From: Teretinema sp964641135
GTDB taxonomy: Bacteria; Spirochaetota; Spirochaetia; Treponematales; Treponemataceae
Length of the DNA stretch: 10,199 nucleotides
Assembly (NCBI GenBank): GCA_964641135.1
Contig: CAZXJV010000092.1
Location: forward strand, 1 to 10,199
Direction of reading: 5' to 3'
Shown: positions 7,076-10,199 of the stretch, in pieces
Layout: every line of letters begins with the position of its first letter
Position numbering within the stretch: position 1 is the stretch's first letter
Notes under the pieces: model-generated
What the model was told of the DNA's origin: nothing
Databases searched by the model: none
Seen by the model: only the letters and a program-made list of their open reading frames with translations
Position numbers and translations under genes: made by a program

Positions 7076-7087
7076 GGATCACCTCCT
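7073..7087 (-). promoter_or_regulatory. Shine-Dalgarno sequence and ATT start of the small terminase
   Basis: On the minus strand AGGAGG (7087-7082) is followed by a 6-nt spacer and ATT (7075-7073). The Shine-Dalgarno sequence overlaps the last codons of the upstream gene, whose TGA stop occupies 7081-7079. The stop is in the same frame as the small terminase, leaving only TCC, ATT, TCC, GAG and GAA before the conserved Trp codon. Spacing is the same as for the ATT start at 135, which is why I regard both as real initiation sites. Confidence 0.6.
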
Positions 7088-7267
7088 TCCGGGTTTCGTC
7101 TCTTCCGGTTCAAGTTCCAGCGCGCACAAGCTCCGGATAATCCTGATGGCGTTCTCGTACTCGGCCGCCCATTCGGTGTTTCCCGTTTCGCTCGCATGCG
7201 CCTTCCGCTTTTCCAGAAACCTCACCGCCCGCTTGATCCCGTCAAGCGATAGATACGGCTTCTTCAT
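7079..7267 (-). CDS. Small hypothetical protein at head of packaging operon
   Basis: From ATG at 7267 this is a 62-residue protein beginning MKKPYLSLDGIKRAVRFLEK and ending in a charged tail, EETKPGRR. It looks mostly helical (AAEYENAIRIIRSLCALELE). I do not recognise a family. The frame continues open to a TTG at 7351, and a GTG lies at 7279, so the start is uncertain; GGGGGTGG upstream of the ATG is an imperfect ribosome binding site. It overlaps the ribosome binding site of the small terminase and appears to be the first gene of the packaging operon. A packaging accessory role is inferred only from position. Confidence 0.6.
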   Translation of the reverse strand: MKKPYLSLDGIKRAVRFLEKRKAHASETGNTEWAAEYENAIRIIRSLCALELEPEETKPGRR

Positions 7268-7351
7268 CTTCCGCACCACCCCCTTTAACGGCTCCCTCCC
7301 GCGCCCTACACACGGGAATAAGCCATTTCCAAGAATTTCACGTACAAGCAA

Positions 7352-7466
7352 AGAGTATCTCTTAGAGGAAAAAGGAAAATTACCAAAGGTTTTATGACTA
7401 TCCCTATTAGGGATGAAGTAATTCTATTTTTTCAGAATCGCTACAGCTCAAGCTTTCCCCGCTCAA
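7352..7466. other. A/T-rich intergenic region before the packaging operon, promoter not resolved
   Basis: This A/T-rich spacer precedes the packaging operon and should contain its promoter. On the minus strand a TTACTT and a TCATAA 18 nt apart bracket the 15-bp palindrome at 7400-7414, but the match to a sigma-70 promoter is poor, so no firm call is made. I see no convincing coding frame here. Confidence 0.35.
7400..7414. promoter_or_regulatory. Perfect palindrome, probable operator
   Basis: ATCCCTA-T-TAGGGAT is a perfect 7-1-7 inverted repeat lying about 130 bp upstream of the first packaging gene. Its size and symmetry suit a dimeric repressor or activator. It lacks a following T-run, so a terminator is unlikely. 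The binding protein is unknown; the LuxR-type regulator at 3326-3991 is a candidate by proximity in the element only. Confidence 0.4.
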
Positions 7467-7643
7467 TTTTCTCCCGGGGGAAGGCGGAGTATAAGGCCAG
7501 TGACGGAACCCCGCAAGGCCTGCCGACCCTTCGGGTCGGCTTGCAAGCTCACTCCGTCGCTACTCCTTCGGATTCGCTCCTCCGTTCGGCCTTGCGTGAA
7601 CCCGTCCCTGGCCAAAGAGTTTTTTTCGTCCCCCGGGAGAAAA
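7467..7643. repeat. 177-bp nested inverted-repeat element, non-coding
   Basis: The outer arms are a perfect 15-bp inverted repeat: TTTTCTCCCGGGGGA at 7467-7481 and its complement at 7629-7643. Inside are second arms of 26 nt at 7495-7520 and 7588-7613 that match at 21 of 26 positions, with identical ends GGCCAG and GCAAGGCC. Near the tip, GCCGACCC-TTC-GGGTCGGC (7522-7540) forms a strong hairpin. On the right limb TCGCTACTCC (7557) and TCGCTCCTCC (7574) are near-identical direct repeats 17 bp apart. Seven Ts at 7620-7626 follow the second stem. No flanking target duplication is obvious. It could be a dispersed palindromic repeat or MITE of the host, a structured RNA, or a packaging/replication site, since it lies just upstream of the terminase genes. 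Confidence 0.75.
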
Positions 7644-7719
7644 GTAAAGGGGGCAGTCCGCACTTTTTACTTCAAGGCTTTTACAGCTTTGAAATCTTAA
7701 TGGGCGAATAGGAGTTCTT

Positions 7720-8148
7720 ATGGCAGATGTAGCGATTTTTCAGGAAGAGCGCGTCGAGACATTCGCGCGCAGGGAAAGCAGGTTTGAGCAAACAGGGTCA
7801 AAGGCGATCTACTGTTTGGAATTCGCATCTCTCTTTCCGGCAGTTCGGGAAGAGACGGGAAACATCACGTTTAACGTGTCGGACGTTGCCGCTCACATGG
7901 GCATACGAACGCCCGTCTTTCTCTCTGGCGGTTTATACCGGGAAGAAATCTTGAACCGGGTACAGAATCCAATCAAGAACGTTGAAACCTTGTGTCATGC
8001 GTTCCTGTATGCCGTCGATTGCGATATGCAAGATCATTGCATGCTCGAATTCTCTGTCCCGGGAAATGGTTCGGCGCCCTACAAGGCCCGCGCCCACCTT
8101 CGCGGGTTCAGGGACAAATCAATCCTGATCGAACGTGTCACCGGGTAA
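7720..8148 (+). CDS. Hypothetical protein, 142 aa, opposite orientation to the rest of the element
   Basis: ATG at 7720 is preceded by TAGGAG at a normal distance. The product has no family I recognise. It starts polar (MADVAIFQEERVETFARRES), has a middle part FNVSDVAAHMGIRTPVFLSG that faintly recalls a helix-turn-helix, and ends in strands YKARAHLRGFRDKSILIERV that recall the last strands of a PAS-like domain. Neither likeness is strong enough for a call. No membrane segment or signal peptide is visible. It is the only plus-strand gene inside the element. It lies between the integration and packaging modules, where phages commonly keep regulators, and converges on the integrase operon with only a shared hairpin between them. 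Confidence 0.75.
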   Translation: MADVAIFQEERVETFARRESRFEQTGSKAIYCLEFASLFPAVREETGNITFNVSDVAAHMGIRTPVFLSGGLYREEILNRVQNPIKNVETLCHAFLYAVDCDMQDHCMLEFSVPGNGSAPYKARAHLRGFRDKSILIERVTG

Positions 8149-8178
8149 AACAAACGGCCAGGGCAAAAGCCCTGGCCG
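8147..8178 (-). terminator. Intrinsic terminator of the integrase/excisionase operon
   Basis: A perfect 10-bp stem, CGGCCAGGGC (8155-8164) with its complement at 8169-8178 around an AAAA/TTTT loop, is followed on the minus strand by TTTGTTTTA. That is a normal intrinsic terminator for the small gene ending at 8205. It also lies 6 nt past the stop of the converging plus-strand gene and may stop that transcript, though the U tail on that side is absent. Confidence 0.85.
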
Positions 8179-8204
8179 CTATCCCGACGTATTGACGACG
8201 ACGA

Positions 8205-8387
8205 TCACTTAGTCTCGATACCGCCCGAGATCCGGTTGAAGGTGAGCCGTTCGCTCTTGGTGATCGACACCGGCATCCCCTCATGAATGGTGATCTCGAC
8301 CCCGAAGGTACCGAACCGCTTTTCTTCGCACTGCTCGCGCACCCACGCGACGAGCTCATCGATGAACGACTCCTTCGAGTACTTCAT
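8205..8387 (-). CDS. Small DUF2292/YezD-like protein
   Basis: The product has 60 residues. Its second half, FGVEITIHEGMPVSITKSER (about 28-47), resembles the V-x-I-x-I-x-x-G-x-x-V-x-I-x-x-x-E-K/R pattern of the DUF2292 (YezD) family, small proteins of unknown function. The N-terminal half is a charged helix (YSKESFIDELVAWVREQCEE). The ATG at 8387 overlaps the stop of the excisionase-like gene as ATGA, so the two are co-translated, and GAGGA lies about 10 nt upstream. The tight link to the excisionase suggests a partner in excision or its regulation, which is inference. Confidence 0.7.
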   Translation of the reverse strand: MKYSKESFIDELVAWVREQCEEKRFGTFGVEITIHEGMPVSITKSERLTFNRISGGIETK

Positions 8388-8626
8388 GAGCGCTGCGTCC
8401 TCGACAAGATACCGTTGACCGGCTCCTGACGATACCGGTCAAGCCAGGTCAACAACTCCGACCGCTTGAACAGCGTCCGCGACCCGAGCTTGATGCACGG
8501 GATTTTCTTCTTGCACACATAGTGATAGAGCGTTGACGTCCCGCACTTCAAGAACCGCGCCGCGCCCTCGATATCAAGGACGTCATCCGATACGTCCACT
8601 ACCTCACGATTGACATTATCCGTCAC
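8384..8626 (-). CDS. Excisionase-family / AlpA-like helix-turn-helix protein
   Basis: The 80-residue protein contains a MerR-like winged helix of the excisionase type (HTH_17) at about 16-67: LDIEGAARFLKCGTSTLYHY, then VCKKKIPCIKLGSRTLFKRS and ELLTWLDRY. This small family directs integrase toward excision, or activates promoters as AlpA does in satellites. The start is GTG at 8626 with AGGAGG about 11 nt upstream and a second purine-rich tract nearer; a later start would still leave the domain whole. It lies 121 bp after the integrase and overlaps the next gene by four bases, forming an excision-control cassette. Confidence 0.88.
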   Translation of the reverse strand: MTDNVNREVVDVSDDVLDIEGAARFLKCGTSTLYHYVCKKKIPCIKLGSRTLFKRSELLTWLDRYRQEPVNGILSRTQRS

Positions 8627-8657
8627 TCTCTCCCTGTCCTCCTTGGGTTTGCGCTTG

Positions 8658-8687
8658 TTTGTACCGTTTCACTTTAGAGGCGAACAA
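8658..8687 (-). promoter_or_regulatory. Possible promoter for the excisionase gene
   Basis: On the minus strand TTGTTC and TACAAA are separated by 18 nt in the 121-bp gap between integrase and excisionase. The match to the sigma-70 consensus is moderate, and no transcription data support it. The rest of the gap (8688-8747) shows no further motif I trust. Confidence 0.25.
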
Positions 8688-8747
8688 CACAACCAAACGC
8701 ACCCATTGATTACCGGGAGACGACCAACGAACCGAACTAATTCTAAA

Positions 8748-10046
8748 TCACCCACCCAAGGCGCCCGAGAACGCATCACCGACCGCCCGCTCTATCACAG
8801 CGAGATCCGCTTCAGTCTTGTGATCGGCATAGTAGGCAGTCATCGCAGCGGTCATGTGCCCAAGCGCCAACTGCGCCTGACGCTGATCCACGCGGTCCGC
8901 GATAACCTTCGCATAATAATGACGCCAGGAATGAAAGACAATATTCCGTTCCTTCCGCTCCGTCTCGCTCACCCCTGCGCGCGCGAGCGCGTCCTTGAAC
9001 CCCTCGACCAACACATTCTCGACGACTGGCTTTTCAGGTAACGTCCCGTAAAAGATAAACCGCTCCTTGTCCCAGCCGAAGGGGTTCTCCGTCGCGAGCT
9101 TTGCAAGAGCGCTCTTCACCGACGGAAGCAAGGGCACTTCCCGAGCCTTCCCGTTCTTTGGCGTCTTCAAACCATCGAGGGCGCTCCAGGAATGACGCAC
9201 ATACAAACGATTCTCCGCAACGTCGCACATCCTGAGCGCAAGGACCTCGCCCATGCGAAGCCCGCAGGTCATCGCAACGAGACTGCCGACCCGAGCGCGT
9301 TCATCGGCCCACTGAACCTGGAAGAGCTTCTTCGCCTCGGCCTCCGTCAAAATATCCCGCTCCTTCGTATCCTTTCCATACCGCGTCAGACCGAGACACG
9401 GATCCTCGGCGAGCTTCTTGTTCGCCACTGCCCACTTAAAGGCCGTCTTCCCCGCGATCATGATATGATTGAGTGTCCCGGTTGAAAGACCCTTATCCGC
9501 GAGCGACTTCTCGAAGGCCTTGAGATCAACCGTCGTCACATCTTCAAGATACGCATCATCCCCGAAGAACTCCTTCCAGTACGAGATACGGTTCTTCGAA
9601 TCGTAACAATGGCGCTTCCCGATTTTCTGTTTGTGAATGAGCTTGTCCTGGACATAGGGACTCGTTTCATACGTCCAGAAGTTTTCGAGGAAGGATACAA
9701 GATGCGTTTTCACGTTCTCTGACGTTTGCGGTTTTGCTTGAGCGGTCGCAGTGACCGCGATCCCCTGCGCTTTAAAGGCATCTGCTATGCGCTCAAGCTC
9801 GGCAGGGCCGAGCTTTCCCTCAGCGAGTAAGGACATGAAGGATTGAACAGTCGCCACCTGCTCGACAGGCTTGCGCCCTTCACGAGTCGGCAATCCCGAT
9901 TGAAGCCAATTACAGGCAACTTTCATTGCATCGGTGTAATTTCGCTGTCTTGTGGAGAGAGCGGTGAATCGCTCATGCGTTTTTTCGTTCGAAAACTGCA
10001 CGTAATAGATGCCACGCTTTGACTTGTACAAGTAAAAAGGGCGCAT
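8748..10046 (-). CDS. int: Tyrosine recombinase / phage integrase
   Basis: The enzyme catalyses site-specific integration and excision. Numbered from a GTG 12 nt upstream (10058), it has a short N-terminal segment PFYLYKSKRGIYYVQFSNEK, then a core-binding SAM-like domain (about 117-215) and a catalytic domain. The full active site is visible: Arg268 in CGLRMGEVLALR, a Lys in LKTPKNGKAREVPL, His376 and Arg379 in FHSWRHYY, His401 in LALGH and the nucleophile Tyr410 in AYYADH. ATG at 10046 is preferred because GAGG lies 6 nt upstream, whereas the GTG lacks a clear ribosome binding site. It lies next to a tRNA 3' end, the classic position for an element that integrates into a tRNA gene. Confidence 0.95.
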   Translation of the reverse strand: MRPFYLYKSKRGIYYVQFSNEKTHERFTALSTRQRNYTDAMKVACNWLQSGLPTREGRKPVEQVATVQSFMSLLAEGKLGPAELERIADAFKAQGIAVTATAQAKPQTSENVKTHLVSFLENFWTYETSPYVQDKLIHKQKIGKRHCYDSKNRISYWKEFFGDDAYLEDVTTVDLKAFEKSLADKGLSTGTLNHIMIAGKTAFKWAVANKKLAEDPCLGLTRYGKDTKERDILTEAEAKKLFQVQWADERARVGSLVAMTCGLRMGEVLALRMCDVAENRLYVRHSWSALDGLKTPKNGKAREVPLLPSVKSALAKLATENPFGWDKERFIFYGTLPEKPVVENVLVEGFKDALARAGVSETERKERNIVFHSWRHYYAKVIADRVDQRQAQLALGHMTAAMTAYYADHKTEADLAVIERAVGDAFSGALGG

Positions 10047-10079
10047 GTAAAACCTCACTGCGCAAGGGCTGTTCAGCGT

Positions 10080-10102
10080 TTGCTGAAAGTCTTGCTGAAA
10101 GT
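10080..10102. repeat. Tandem 11-bp repeat, possible integrase arm-type sites
   Basis: TTGCTGAAAGT occurs at 10080-10090 and again at 10092-10102, separated by one base, so the period is 12 bp. It lies between the integrase start and the tRNA end, where arm-type binding sites for integrase or excisionase are expected. A smaller hairpin, CCCTTC-TTT-GAAGGG, is at 10120-10134. Confidence 0.5.
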
Positions 10103-10143
10103 GCTTAGGTTTACATACGCCCTTCTTTGAAGGGAAGCATGTT

Positions 10144-10170
10144 TTTCCTTACAACGTAAGGAAATCTTTT
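10144..10170. terminator. Hairpin next to the tRNA 3' end, terminator-like
   Basis: TTTCCTTAC (10144-10152), loop AAC and GTAAGGAAA (10156-10164) make a perfect 9-bp stem, followed on the plus strand by TCTTTTT. It lies 7 nt beyond the tRNA end. For the minus-strand tRNA transcript the hairpin is present but a U tail is not, so its role in ending that transcript is uncertain; it may instead block plus-strand transcription into the tRNA. Confidence 0.5.
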
Positions 10171-10199
10171 TGGGCCCACCTGGACTTGAACCAGGGACC
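10171..10199 (-). tRNA. tRNA 3' part, probably tRNA-Ile(GAU), cut by the window edge
   Basis: Read on the minus strand, the sequence gives a T-arm stem CCTGG, loop TTCAAGT, stem CCAGG, then the acceptor strand TGGGCCC and discriminator A at 10171. CCA is not encoded. The 3' half resembles tRNA-Ile(GAU), but the anticodon lies outside the window, so the identity is only probable. The tRNA end is the likely integration target of the adjacent integrase. Confidence 0.85.

Noticed and set aside
7467..7643. Retron-type msr-msd RNA, suggested by outer inverted arms and inner hairpins
   Set aside because: No reverse transcriptase gene is present anywhere in the window.
7500..7700. Short open frames across the nested repeat (7394-7711 and 7500-7700 plus, 7463-7663 minus)
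   Set aside because: They follow the inverted-repeat sequence, have no ribosome binding sites and overlap on both strands, so they are repeat-derived.
7949..7965. CTTGAACCGGG resembles the tRNA T-arm sequence CTTGAACCAGGG
   Set aside because: It is short, lies within a coding frame and does not extend into the acceptor stem, so chance is sufficient.
1..10199. CRISPR array or diversity-generating retroelement
   Set aside because: No regularly spaced direct repeats, reverse transcriptase or template/variable repeat pair is seen.

Overview
The window looks like a compact integrated mobile element of bacteriophage origin, about 9.4 kb from roughly position 755 to 10171. It lies against the 3' end of a tRNA gene, probably tRNA-Ile, at the right edge. 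The host cannot be identified with certainty. Strong AGGAGG-type ribosome binding sites, a tRNA without an encoded CCA, and an integrase opening of the type MRPFYLYKSKRGIYYVQF that I associate with spirochaete elements suggest a spirochaete such as Treponema or Sphaerochaeta. This is low confidence.

Right end (8205-10199, minus strand): tRNA 3' end, a short spacer with an 11-bp direct repeat, a tyrosine integrase, an excisionase-like helix-turn-helix protein and a small DUF2292/YezD-like protein, closed by a strong hairpin terminator at 8155-8178. Middle (7268-8148): one plus-strand gene of unknown function, and a non-coding region holding a 177-bp nested inverted repeat (7467-7643) and a perfect 15-bp operator-like palindrome (7400-7414). 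Left of that (755-7267, minus strand) is one tightly packed HK97-type packaging and head operon: small unknown protein, small terminase, large terminase, a 32-residue basic peptide, portal, a LuxR-type regulator, prohead protease, major capsid protein and a beta-rich decoration-like protein. A bidirectional terminator at 722-747 ends it. The plus-strand genes at 1-719 (a partial gene overlapping a GNAT acetyltransferase) are probably a cargo or toxin-like module, or flanking host DNA.

The most interesting points are these. The head operon stops after one post-capsid gene, with no connector, tail, lysis, replication or classical repressor gene in view. That is the layout of a capsid-forming phage satellite (cf-PICI-like) or a decayed minimal prophage. 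A LuxR-type regulator sits inside the morphogenesis genes. Two genes, the small terminase and the GNAT protein, appear to start at ATT codons, each 6 nt after a strong Shine-Dalgarno sequence and with no conventional start available. The structured region upstream of the terminase genes could be a packaging site, an RNA or a dispersed repeat.
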